NCBI GenBank assembly: GCA_000708835.1
Contig: DF237104.1
Coordinates: forward strand, 62,001-126,000
Direction: 5' to 3'
DNA length: 64,000 nt
Origin: Klebsormidium nitens
Taxonomy: Eukaryota > Streptophyta > Klebsormidiophyceae > Klebsormidiales > Klebsormidiaceae
The notes under the pieces were generated by a model. The model had not been told where the DNA came from. It saw only the letters and a list, made by a program, of their open reading frames with translations, and made no database searches. This document shows positions 49,387-60,092 of this stretch, piece by piece. Position 1 is the first letter of the stretch. Each line of letters begins with the position of its first letter. A program made the translations under genes and the position numbers.

Positions 49387-51288
49387 TTGCGGTCGGGGAA
49401 GCTTTCCCGGGGCCCTTCGAAGGCAATCTGCGGGCCCAGCTGTGACCGGGGACGCGCCTCCGGTGGCCTCAACAAAGATGGATAGTATTTAAGCAAGAAA
49501 GCATTTGTCCAGATGGGGGGGAAACTTTTTGCGAGAGGATATAACGATTCGCAGGAGAGATGAGTTGGACTTTTCGCAACCGGGAAGCATAATTTTCAGA
49601 AGCGCGTGCTTCTCGGTCATGGTCGACTTGTCCTATTCTTCCGAGAGGGTGCGTATTTATTTTGACGGCAGCAACTCGTTGTAATAAGGTTGGAGAATAC
49701 GGGCTGCAAGATGAGAAACAAAATCGTAAAGGTGGAAAAGACACGAAGGAATGATCGTCGTCCATAGCAAGGCACACCTTCTCGTCAGTGATATTGTGGC
49801 GAGGGACAGCCAGCGTTTTGTTGATGTAGGAGCGGATATACCGCCTTTATTTCTAGTTCCCGTGTAAACAGCCAGCTCGCGCTCGCTAGCCCGACAAGAA
49901 GAGCTTTTCCTAGGTCGTGCAAAGATCTTACTAATTGTGCTCACTTAGTAAAAGCTGAATATACACGGATCTTTCCATCCAGACACAGACATACATTGTT
50001 CAGACGCTTGAATTCTGTTAGTCTAGGAATTTTGCAAATATCTGCCTCCAGTTTGCGCGCTCGGACCATGACCGCATACCAGAGAACCTCCAGAGAACCT
50101 CCGCTCCCGGCCGTCCTCTTAAACGGCGAATCTGACGTGTATGCACTATCTGTGGACTCCACTTAAGAAGGCTGGGGTCGAATCCGACATCCAAATATGG
50201 CACGATCCGATCATGATCTAGGCGTGCACTGCATGACCCGTTGTGTTTTCAAAAAGACATAAGTTGCAGATTCCGGAAAGGCGAACCATACGTGTGTGCT
50301 GCCGCTCAAACAATCAATCCTTGACGCTTGTCATTCAGGGCATTTCGAACACATGGTCTTTCGCAAAAAGGGTTGTCCCAACGATCGACGCCCGAATTAC
50401 GCACATGTTTTGCGCGTGTTACGGCTTGACGAAGCCGGTTCTCCTATCCACACTGACATGCTCTGATATACATGCGGCCCGCGTATACATTGAATCAAGA
50501 TGCATGATGATCTGACACCGGTACGTCGCGCTTAGGTATGAAATGATACTATCGAGCTGACGGTAGACAACGACGGTAGCTGAGGGCTTCAGAGGGGCGC
50601 GCCGGTACGTGTGCATGTGCATGTGCATGTGTTTTGAGTGTATGAGTAATTAGTTAAGTTTGGGTCGACACGTGTGATCGCAAGTGAATCAGAAACGCAT
50701 AAAACTGAGAAAAATGTGGTTTACCCGGCCTCCGCTGCTCACTGAGGGTTGACAATGATTGCCTGTCAGATAATACTATAAGTTACATATCCGCCGCATG
50801 CTGTATACTACTATAGCGCCTGCGCCTCAACTTTTAGCTCATGCTCTAGCTCTGTCCTGCGCTTAAGCTTTCCTGCAAGTATCCTTACTCTCACGATATG
50901 CGTACTACTACGGTCCGCCGTATTCAATCATCGCTTCTAGAGCATGCTAGCTTAAGCTTTCGAGCTAGTCCTGGATCACCACTACGTACTGCAAAACTCA
51001 TTCTATCAAATTCTCAGCTTATGATCAATAAAGGACTCTTTACTCCACTGCTCAGTCACGTCTCTCGGATGAAGCTATCGCTCGTATCGATGGATCTCTA
51101 ACCACTTAAAGTACCACTTGGAAACTCGACTTCATAGATTAAGGTTTAACTAGCAAAATTGTTGACGCTACCTCCAACTCGCAAGCTCTTGCTGTTCGCC
51201 CTGACAAAGCCAAGTCAGTCCAAAACAGCCGACCAGCGCGCACGGCCACAGCTCGTGGCGCCACTTGGCTCAAAGCAGCTGGCCCATT
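49387..51288. other. Convergent intergenic region between protease and hemerythrin gene A
   Basis: No gene is supported in these 1.9 kb. A short (gtgcat)n tract lies at about 50610..50632. The 3' ends of both flanking genes fall here. Confidence 0.45.
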
Positions 51289-54231
51289 TTAGTTGGCCCT
51301 GATGGAATGTATCCTCCGGAGTGATTTTCCAGCGCTCGTTTTGGGGTCTGCTTCGAGCTCCAAGACGTCGAGACCCCGGACGGCCTTCTTCAGATACTTG
51401 GGATACCTGAGATTGGAGAAAGTCGTCAGCATCGGCCTCAGTTTGGAACTCCAGAAGCCAGGCTTTTGAGGGTTAGAGCTCTGGGTTATCTTAAATTTCG
51501 AGATAACAGCAATCGGTTTGCAGACACCAAGCAGCAGGTGTGGGACTTTGCGCGAGCCAAGTTTCGGAGTACAGAGGAACCAAAGACGGCACTCGTTGCC
51601 TTTGACCTGGTGTTACGTACGATTCTCGGCATCCAGCTTCAAGAGAAATCATTTCCTTTCGGACAAAAGCTAGAGCCCGGACTTTCAGCCGCCCACTCCC
51701 GACTCCAGCACAAACCTTTGGCAAGTTCGCATGCAGTTTTGACTAGCTGATGACCAACTTTGGCTACTTGAAACACGATCGTTCATACGGTCTACAACGG
51801 ACGAACAGAGTTGGATTAGGACAGCAAGAGCGTCCGTTCGGACACAGAATACGCTCGTCCGGACGTCCGGGCACCATACAGCTTACAACGGACAAACAGA
51901 GTTGGATTAGGACAGCAAGAGCGTCCGTTCGGACACAGAACACGCTCACTCGGACGTCCGGGCACTCACCAGAAGTGGTCGAAGAGGAACTTGATGGGCG
52001 CTGGGATGCCCGCGCGAAACTCCTTCTCGACGTAGTCCTTGCCCGCCCACTTGTACATGGAGTGAACGACCCAGGGACCCATCTTGGCGTTCCCGCTCAA
52101 ACCTGCGGCCTTGATAATCTGGTCCACCAGCTGCAACAGCGGTTAAGGAAGGGTTAGAGCGGTCGGGAGAAGATTGGAGGGTTCAGCACAGAATATCTTG
52201 GGCGTTGCCGGTCAAATCTGCGGCCTTGATACTGTGGTCCACCAGCTGCAACAGCAGTTAAAGGAAGGGTTACAGCGGTCGGGGAGAGATTCAGGGTTGT
52301 TGATCATGAGGAAGACTGCTTTAGTAGGGGAAGGTTAGTGGAGGTTTCACGTGGTTGAGGCAGTGATGTATTCAGAGCAGGGAGAACAAGAGGGGCCATT
52401 GTTGCCTATGTTTGTAGGCGTAGATGCAGGAGAGTCTTTCTGGAGATTAAAGTGAGTCCGTTCGTTGAGAAGGCGAGGACTAAAAGCTGCGGTCTTTTTG
52501 CGGAAAAGCCACAGCCGCTGTGCTGTTCAACGCAGGCGGCTTCCCTCATTCCCAATTATATAGTGAGACATCCGAGCGCACCAGTTTTCACCGGCCTCCA
52601 TCAAAATCAATGGAATTGCTGCAGACCCAATTTGGAATATTGACCACTATCGCGAACCCACCTGGTGATGCTCCTCCTTGGTGAACTTCTCCTTGATCAC
52701 CGGCGTGAAGAACCGCTCCTCCTCCGCGATATGCTCCCTCAGTTCCGTAGCCAAGTGGGCGACCTTCTGCCTCAGCTCCTCTGCCACAAGTCGCCTCTCA
52801 CTCAGCGATGGTTCGGGGGCCCCCCGTTTGAGCGGCTTGAAACGCAGCTCCATGGCGCGAATCTCGTCCAGCATTCGGATCAGTTCCTCGTGGTCGGCGG
52901 CCATGCGCTCGGGGATGACGTCACAGCGGGCCTTGACGGCGGGGAAGAAGATGGTCTCCTCGATGTCGTGGTGGTGGTGGACCTGCGGGGTTAGCAATGC
53001 GGGTTAGCAGGTGGTTAACTGGTTGGAGAGGGGGTTGTCACAACACTTGGGTTTGCACACAGCTCTGGTCGTAACATTGAAGCGGAGGGGCTGCAAGAGG
53101 TTGTGGGAAAGCTCAAGTGCTAATGGCCCCAAATCCAGTTAGAAAGGTCACCAATCACCTAAGTACAGTACCAGTCGGCCACCATTCATATGAAGAGAAG
53201 AGATAATTACAAGTGACCATAGAGACGGCGGCAGCAGGTATGCGTTCTGCCCCTCAAAGTATCTCCAAACGAAGCAGAAGCAGATCGAAAGGACAAGCGA
53301 AAGCAGCTCCGAAAGTTCAGATCAAGGAGCTGGTATGCAGCTCACATTGGGGTAGAACCAGTCGTTGTACCACTTGAAGAAGGCCTTGACCTTCCAGGCC
53401 TGGGTTCCGTCAAAGAAGGGCACCTGCAGCAGACGCTCCATGCGCGCCAGGTCGTTGCGGATGGGCTCGTGCGGGGTCTGCAAGCAAACAGAAAAAGGTC
53501 TCATTCAGCTTCCTTGTTGGTAGCGTATGTGCTTTCTGTTTGGATTGCGACGGCCCCCAAAATCGACGGGACCACAACAACTGACGCAATCCGGCTGACC
53601 TTGAGCAAAGGGTGTGCATGCTGCGGTATGAAGGGACTTGAAATGGTTTCCGAAGCACGAGGGTGCTCAAGGAGTGACGCTGAAGCTCCTCAGCTAAGGA
53701 ACCGATCCGCTCATATGCAACCAACATTGTCCTTCAGATTGCTTTCAGGCGTGGGGAATGACCCAATGTCTGCCCACTCAAACCTTTTTGCGGTTTCCGC
53801 TGACAACTGTTCTTTGAAAGCATATGCGGCCAGGCAGATGCACAGGCATCCCGCTTGTTAAAGTCGACCATTCAAGATTGAGTCAAAGCAGCGGACAGAA
53901 TGCTGTCAGACACATGGTGCTAAAGACCAATCCGGTTACAGCAGCTATGTCCAAGTACAGGAAGGATTTGGCTGCTACCCAGGCTGGTTACGCAGACTAA
54001 AGTTTGGTTCATTGTCCAAAACCAGGCCATAACGATGTAAAATCTGTTTACTTCTCGAGTCTGGTCAATGAACATACAACCAGCTTCTAACCAGCCCGCA
54101 ACCGACCATGGCTGATTGCCAAAAAATCATGTGAAACTCACTAGCAGCGATGCGTCTGACCAATGGGTGACAACCGGGATCACAATGGAGGTGGGGCCGA
54201 AAAATGCAGGCACGTCCTTGGGTGGCGCCAT
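51289..54231 (-). CDS. Hemerythrin-like HHE-domain protein, copy A
   Basis: Five exons, 54231..54142, 53477..53346, 52982..52662, 52130..51970 and 51406..51289, join in phase to 822 bp (273 residues). Iron-ligand motifs of hemerythrin HHE domains are present: TPHEPIRNDLARME near residue 32, VHHHHDIEETIFFP near 75, AADHEEL near 104 and LREHIAEEERFFTPVI near 156. Such domains bind a di-iron centre and serve oxygen or nitric-oxide sensing or iron handling; the role here is not known. There is no signal peptide or membrane segment, so it is probably cytosolic or organellar. The C-terminal third (MYKWAGKDYVEKEF, YPKYLK) is outside the HHE core. It is head-to-head with copy B (56113-58750), with exactly equal exon lengths (90, 132, 321, 161, 118). 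Confidence 0.92.
51793..51969. repeat. Two 91 bp tandem units next to the copy A exon 4 donor
   Basis: The unit tacaacggacgaacagagtt, followed by ggattaggacagcaagagcg and a CGTCCGTTCGGACAC palindrome-rich run, occurs twice with a 91 bp period. The second unit ends at the GTGAGT donor of exon 52130..51970. Identity is high, so it is recent. Confidence 0.8.
52195..52260 (-). repeat. Decoy copy of the copy A exon 4 acceptor and start
   Basis: ctgcggccttgatactgtgg followed by tccaccagctgcaacagc (plus strand) copies the exon 4 start and acceptor at 52104..52140. It lies upstream in gene sense, in intron 3. Confidence 0.8.
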
Positions 54232-56112
54232 TCTTCTGCTGACGAACCCCTAGAACGCTATTAGAACTCCGAGAAGTTGAACACTCCAATGCGGGGATGC
54301 GCGGCAGCTGAATGTAGCTGTTAATGATGTCTGCTTTTTTAGCTGTTGATGCTGCTGGGTGCCGATAATGGGCAGAGCGCAAACTGATACCAAGGATGAG
54401 ACAGTGTTTGTTAAAACCAGAACTGTGAGATGAATGGGTCTTTCATTGGATGCTAGGAACTGGTGAGAAAATCTGGCAGAAGGGGCTACTGTATGTATTG
54501 AGGAAGGAAGAATCTGGTTCACTTAGCGAAGATGGAAGCTTACTTTTATCCAACTTCAGGACATGCGCACATATGATCATCTTTTCAGGCCGGCAGCCCG
54601 AAGAGTCAGGAACGCCTGCCAACCAATGGACTTTGAAGACTTGCTTCCGTGAAATGCCGTTCGCCAGCGGTCGTCATGTGGATCGTGATGATCCCTCGCG
54701 CGGCATTCAAGTTTTGCCAGGTCATGCAACTCAAGTGCGAGTGTCGTCATTGCGGAAAGAGGACAACTGTACGGAAAATAAATTAGGTATGCGACTTTTG
54801 GAAATCATATACAGTTTTGGCAGCTGATCAGAAGAAACATAATTCTCAAGAAAGATAATAGTAAGCCAAGATAATAGTAAGCTCCGACTAACACTAAAAA
54901 CCCTAACCTATAAGGAAACACCCGCTCCGCACCCGTACCCACCCTAACCACCACCCTAACCCTACCCGTCACAGTGCGGTTACCTTACAATTATCTGGGC
55001 TTACTATTATTTTTCTTGAGTTTCATAGAAACAGCTTGATCGGGATTCAGCTGTTTCTTTGTGACCGGAAGAAGCTTTCAACTTCCAAGGGACCGGTCAC
55101 CGATCTCGACACTTTCGTTCAAATTACTTCTGGATTCAATCATTGCACAAAGCACACCCCAGCTGATGACCAGACTTCAGAGTCTCCGACCACACTGCCG
55201 AATACAGTGTCAATAATTACACTAGGATCAGCAGACGAGTCCTAACACTCACAGCCGCCGGGAAAGAAAGTGCTGCTTCCGCGAAGCCTCCCCAAGAGTC
55301 AAGGCCGAAACACCGAAAAAGAAACCATTGCAGACAGCAGCTCAGATGATTCTAGACAGCTGAGCTATAGAAACTGATAGTGTGAAGCCATGTGGGTTGA
55401 ACATCTTGGGCACCCATTGACACTGGATCTTGAACCGTTGACCCATGCACTGGTCCGCTACTTCTAATGATTGCTCGGCCGGCATCCTTCTCTGTACGGC
55501 ACAGCCAGGCCCTCAAGCTCTTCCGACCCGTCTACTTGCTACAGTTGTCAAACTTTTCAGCGCGACAACTTTGCACAGTTCCCAACACAACGTCTAGCAG
55601 TACGCTCGGGAGGAGGTGCTGACTTCCAAGCGGACGAGTCACGATCACGGACTAGCAGAGCATTTACTTTTCAATGTGAGATGATTGCGCATCCTTCTAA
55701 GTTCTAGGCTATTCATGCAGTCGGCTAGCTTTTGCCCCGCTCCTTCCCCGGTCACTGCCCGCTGTCATCTTCATCGTATGAGCTACGGTAGGGGATAGGT
55801 AGCTGTCGCATTGGGTCCACGTACTTCTGGCTCTCTGTCCTCTAGCACATCATAAAAGGCTCCGGCTCTTGTGCCAGTCTGCAAACAAACTGAGCTCCGT
55901 AGGTACGTCTCCTCGAACTCTAACCCAAAGCCCGTAAACGTCCTTCCTCTCCCTTCACTCTCTCCAGAATAAGCTTCAAAAGGCAAGTGTCTTCGCTCGG
56001 CTCTCAGCAACCTCGGCATCCCGGGGGCTTCCCGCATTCAGCCTGAGCAAAGCTAATTCCACTCCCTGAAACCAATCCTCGACCCAGGCTTTCAAAGCAC
56101 CGCTCGAAAAGG
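54232..56112. promoter_or_regulatory. Divergent promoter region between hemerythrin copies A and B
   Basis: The two paralogues start 1.9 kb apart, back to back. The interval holds a MITE (54845..55020) and no supported gene. It must contain both promoters. No mirrored sequence was recognised around the centre that would mark the inversion break. Confidence 0.45.
54845..55020. mobile_element. Short TIR element (MITE), copy 2
   Basis: The inverted ends CTCAAGAAAGATAATAGTAA and its inverse (ttactattatttttcttgag) bound a 176 bp interior. The interior shares acactaaaaaccctaacc and cacccgctccgcacccgtac with copy 1 (47971..48133). The left end carries a small internal duplication (gataatagtaagc twice). 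Confidence 0.8.
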
Positions 56113-58750
56113 ATGGCGCCCCCCAAGGACGTGCCTGCGTTCGCTGGGCCCACCTCCACGGTGATCCCAGCCGTCAACCATTGGTCAGACGGGTCGTTGC
56201 TGGTAAGTTGGGCGCATCTGTGATGCCAGCTGCTTATAGTAGCTTGTCTGAAAAAGGCAATTTAGGATGCTACGATTGGTTGCATTCTTATCATTGCGCA
56301 CAGGTTCCTGTCGCTGGTATGACCTGCCTTGGGTAGCTCGCAAAGTTTGTTAAGCCTGGACCTGCCCAACTATGTGTTGAGCCTGAATCGCGTATGAGTC
56401 TATACATTTTCGAAACTGTTTGGTCTATTTAACAACAGCTCAAATGATCTTGCAGGTTGCTTAGCAGTCCCCCAAAAAACGAACACTTAAAGAAAGAGAT
56501 GGACTCCGATCAGGGTTCCCTGCTGCCTTTAAAATAGTAAGCAATTCAAAAGACTTGACCAGGAAGCTTACAGAAAGGCGTCTCTTGCAGGCCCCGCACG
56601 AGCCCATTCGCCACGACCTGGCGCGCATGGAGCGTCTGCTGCAGGCGCCCTTCTTTGATGGGACTCAGCCCTGGAAGGTCGCGGCCTTCTTCAAGTGGTA
56701 CAACGACTGGTTCTACTTTAATGTGAGAGCCCCCTTGGAGCTCATTTGTACTATTGAAGAGCTTCATGACTTCGCTTTGGCTCCTCTCATGCAAGCAGAA
56801 CAGGTTGCTTAGACTCTTAATGAGCCTCCGTTCTGGCCTGGTGTTTGAAACGATATTCATCAAACAGCAGCTTCGTCTATGGAGTAAAAGATAAAGGGCA
56901 GCTCAAAAATTGGCTGTCCCTTGATTGAAGTGTGCGGCAGTAGTTCTCAGCATGTCAATGGTGAGTCAATTTTAGAAAGACGTTTTTCAAACTCCAATAT
57001 CATGAAGACTGATCTGGCACGTGCGAGTATTGCTCACTCCCAGCACATACTTATAGTCAGTGACTTGACTCTGGTTAACTTTCTCCGAAACTGATGGAGT
57101 TCCAAGATCATTGCCACCCCAACCTCTTCACAGCCACCTTCTTAAACCGATATAGCTTCACTCGAGAACGTTACTCAAGCTAATCCCAGCCGGTACCCTG
57201 CTGACGTCCCATACTGCTAACCCCACAGGTCCACCACCACCACGACATCGAGGAGACCATCTTCTTCCCCGCCGTCAAGGCCCGTTGTGACGTCATCCCC
57301 GAGCGCATGGCCGCCGACCACGAGGGGCTTCTTCACATGCTGGACGAAATCCGGTCCATGGAAGCGCGTTTCAAGCCGCTCTCTTGCGGCGCCCCGGCAC
57401 CGTCACCCTCTGAGAGGCGACTTGCAGCAGAGGAGCTGCGGCAGAAGGTCGCCCACATGGCCGCGGAACTGCGGGAGCATATCGCGGAGGAGGAGCGGTT
57501 TTTCACACCCGTGATCAGGGAGAAGTTCACCAAGGAGGAGCATCAACAGGTAAGGAGCTTTGGTGGAGCCAAGGAATTGTGCCATTTCGAAGGAATTGAA
57601 TGTGAGGACTGGAATCTGAGAGTGCTGCTTGAACGATCGCCCTTCTGCCCATGTCCCTTGGACCACGTTCTAACCTAATCAGCACCCTCCAAAGTACTGG
57701 AGGGCTTCTCCCGAGCACTTCAAATACTCCTTCAATTCAACCTTTGCCTCAACCCCTTCGCAATTCACTCTGAGCATTGCCTTGTCGCCGCGGCAACTGA
57801 TCATCCTGGGCAAGAACCCCTCAATAACCCTCTCAACCTTCCCCCGACCGCTCCAACCCTCGTTTCTTAACCGCTGTTCCAGCTGGTGGGCCGGATCCTC
57901 CAGGCGGCGGGCCTGGGCGGAAACCTCCAACAATTTGATGTCCTTAACCCTCTCAACCTCCTCTAAAACTAGTTTATTAACCGCTGTTCCAGCTGGTGGC
58001 CCGGATCATTCAGGCGGCGGGCCTGAGCGGAAACGCCAAGTTGTGCCCTTGGATCGTCCACGCCATGTACCGCTGGGCGGGCAAAGACTACGTCGAGAAG
58101 GAGATGCGGGCGACCATGCCCCTGCCCATCAGATTCCTCCTCGACTACTTCTGGTGAGTGCACGAGCGTCCGAATCTACGTGCTTGGCGTCCGAACGCGC
58201 AATGGAACTGTCCGCATCAGCGTGCTTGGCGTCCGACTGTGCGGTTGGACTGTCCGAGGAGCTTTCTGTCCGAATGCACGCGTGTGGAAGCGAGGCCGAA
58301 CGTGCGAGGGACTTGTTAGCCAGGATGATAGATCTCCAACTGCTCTGTGAACTTGCCCGCTGTGTGTTCCAACATTTTTGCCAGCTGGCAAATCGGGGTG
58401 CTGCACTTCTTGCTCATTGAGTCCTGCAACATCAAAGTCGTCTCCTCACGCGAAAAGATACTTCGAAAGTCTGCGTTCACATGCTGCTTTTGCCTGGTTT
58501 GCAGTTCCACCAGCCACTTACACGGTGAAGTCTCCTGTCTTACTCATCAATCTTCCCACCGTATTCTCGAGGGGGGAACACGACGCACATGGGTAGCTCA
58601 AGAGGGACTGATCCGTTGTGCACCTTCTACAGGTATCCCAAGTATTTGAAGCAGGGCGTGGCGGGCCTGGACGTCTTGGAGTTCGAAGCGGACCCGAGCA
58701 CGAGTGCCGGCAAGTCGCTCAAGAGAATCCACTCCCTGAAGGCGAACTAG
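56113..58750 (+). CDS. Hemerythrin-like HHE-domain protein, copy B
   Basis: Five exons, 56113..56202, 56591..56722, 57229..57549, 57993..58153 and 58633..58750, join in phase to 822 bp (273 residues). The start MAPPKDVPAFAGPTSTVIPA matches copy A. Candidate iron ligands are His33 in APHEPIRHD, His78/His79 and Glu82/Glu83 in VHHHHDIEET, His105 in AADHEGL, and His158/Glu162 in LREHIAEEERFF. Length and exon sizes equal those of copy A, so the pair arose by inverted duplication with introns in place. Exons 2-3 are nearly identical in protein, while exon 5 and the Pro/Ser loop (residues 126-136) differ more. It is a soluble di-iron protein of unknown role. It ends tail-to-tail with the ERA gene. 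Confidence 0.93.
57868..57950 (+). repeat. Decoy copy of the copy B exon 4 acceptor and start
   Basis: ttaaccgctgttccagctgg followed by tgggccggatcctccaggcg at 57868 copies the real junction at 57977 (ttaaccgctgttccag, exon CTGGTGGCCCGG). The copy keeps its acceptor and about 60 bases of exon before diverging. The period is about 109 bp. Confidence 0.85.
58150..58275. repeat. Diverged tandem repeats after the copy B exon 4 donor
   Basis: Units with gcttggcgtccgaa(c/t) and gtgcg..tggactgtccg repeat two to three times within intron 4. They resemble the CGTCCG-rich units beside copy A exon 4 in position and motif. Confidence 0.5.
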
Positions 58751-60092
58751 GTTGAGGGCGCACCGTCTGAGCTACGTGGTGCTGCGAGCTCGTGGGCACG
58801 TGCTAGCATTATATTGTGATTATTTTGATTATTTTGATTACTATGATTATTTTATTATTAGTATCCGGCCAGGATGATAAATCCTGGTGGGCATTCAATG
58901 TTTTCGCGTAGGAGACCGCATGACCCGCATGCGGCGCTTGATTCCAAACCTTGAAATAATGGCAGATTGACGAATTTACGAAGCGTAGGTATATGTTATT
59001 TGATTTGTGGAGTAGGTAGATTAGATGTAAGGGTGCCATGGGCATGGCCGGCGGCCGCGGGTTATCTATAGGGACATAGTAACGGTCAATCGGTCCTTCT
59101 ACGCAAATCTCATAGGCTCTAGCTGATTATAAAAGAGTTCATAAGATACAAGGTGCACAAACTCACATGCGATATTTTATACGCGTTCACTATGCACGTG
59201 GCTTTCGTGTATGCTATTTCAGAGATTACCATGCAAATTGGCCATGCATGCTATAATCATGCACCTCAGCAACGACGATCAGCCGACACCATCTTCCATG
59301 CACAATGGACGCGCATGTACTTGATCCTGGCACATCTATCTTATAGCTTGAGCGAAGCTTATCCGATATGTGACAAGCACGCATAAATGACGGGCAAATA
59401 TACGTACGTGGCATGCAAAAGATGAGGGCCGATCGCAGACATCCCATCTGGCTTATTGCCATGCATAAGTACGTACTTGATCTGACGGCAGGGGCCGCTC
59501 AGCAGCTTTTAGACGCGGATGAATGCATATATACAGCCCGAGCATGCATGTGGATTATGCGACTTGGGTCGGAGGTTGGACGATTCTCAACCCGTGTAAA
59601 GATCGGTGCAGCTTGCAAGCACTGCAGCTAGACGTACAGACCTGCAAGCTTGCAGTCTGTATTCGCATCCTCAGATCGATTCAGGCTGAATGCCGGTTGA
59701 AGAGGAACGCGGCACTGAGCTGGCCGATGTACTGGACAAGCCGTCTTGAATGACTTTACCAACGGAACCCGTAGGAACCTCTGTGCTGTGTTACCAAAAA
59801 GCTCCTCAAAGAGCGACCTCACGATCAGTTCGCTTTTGTTGCCAAACCGGACGGCCCTGACAGGACACAGCAAGTGGCAAGAATTCAAATCCGATCATCA
59901 CCGCAAAGTAATGTAGCTCACGATTTGATAGACTACGTTACAAAACGTACTCAGCACATCGCTGTCCTAGCTTCTCTGCAATGTATCATACCGCTACGCA
60001 GTTGACTCGTCCGCGCAATGCCGCCTAAACGCACTGAGAGCTGACGTCACGGGAGCCGTTCGCCCCCGATTGTCAGCGGGTTTCTCATATAG
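58751..60092. other. Convergent intergenic region between hemerythrin B and ERA
   Basis: No gene is supported. A (gattatttt)n-like AT tract lies at 58809..58860, just after the hemerythrin stop, and may sit in its 3' untranslated region. Several cgcatgcatg-type runs occur at 59240-59560. Confidence 0.45.

Noticed and set aside
55783-56037. A minus-strand 84-codon frame upstream of hemerythrin copy B
   Set aside because: No similarity to either hemerythrin first exon and no domain. The true first exon of copy A was found at 54231..54142.
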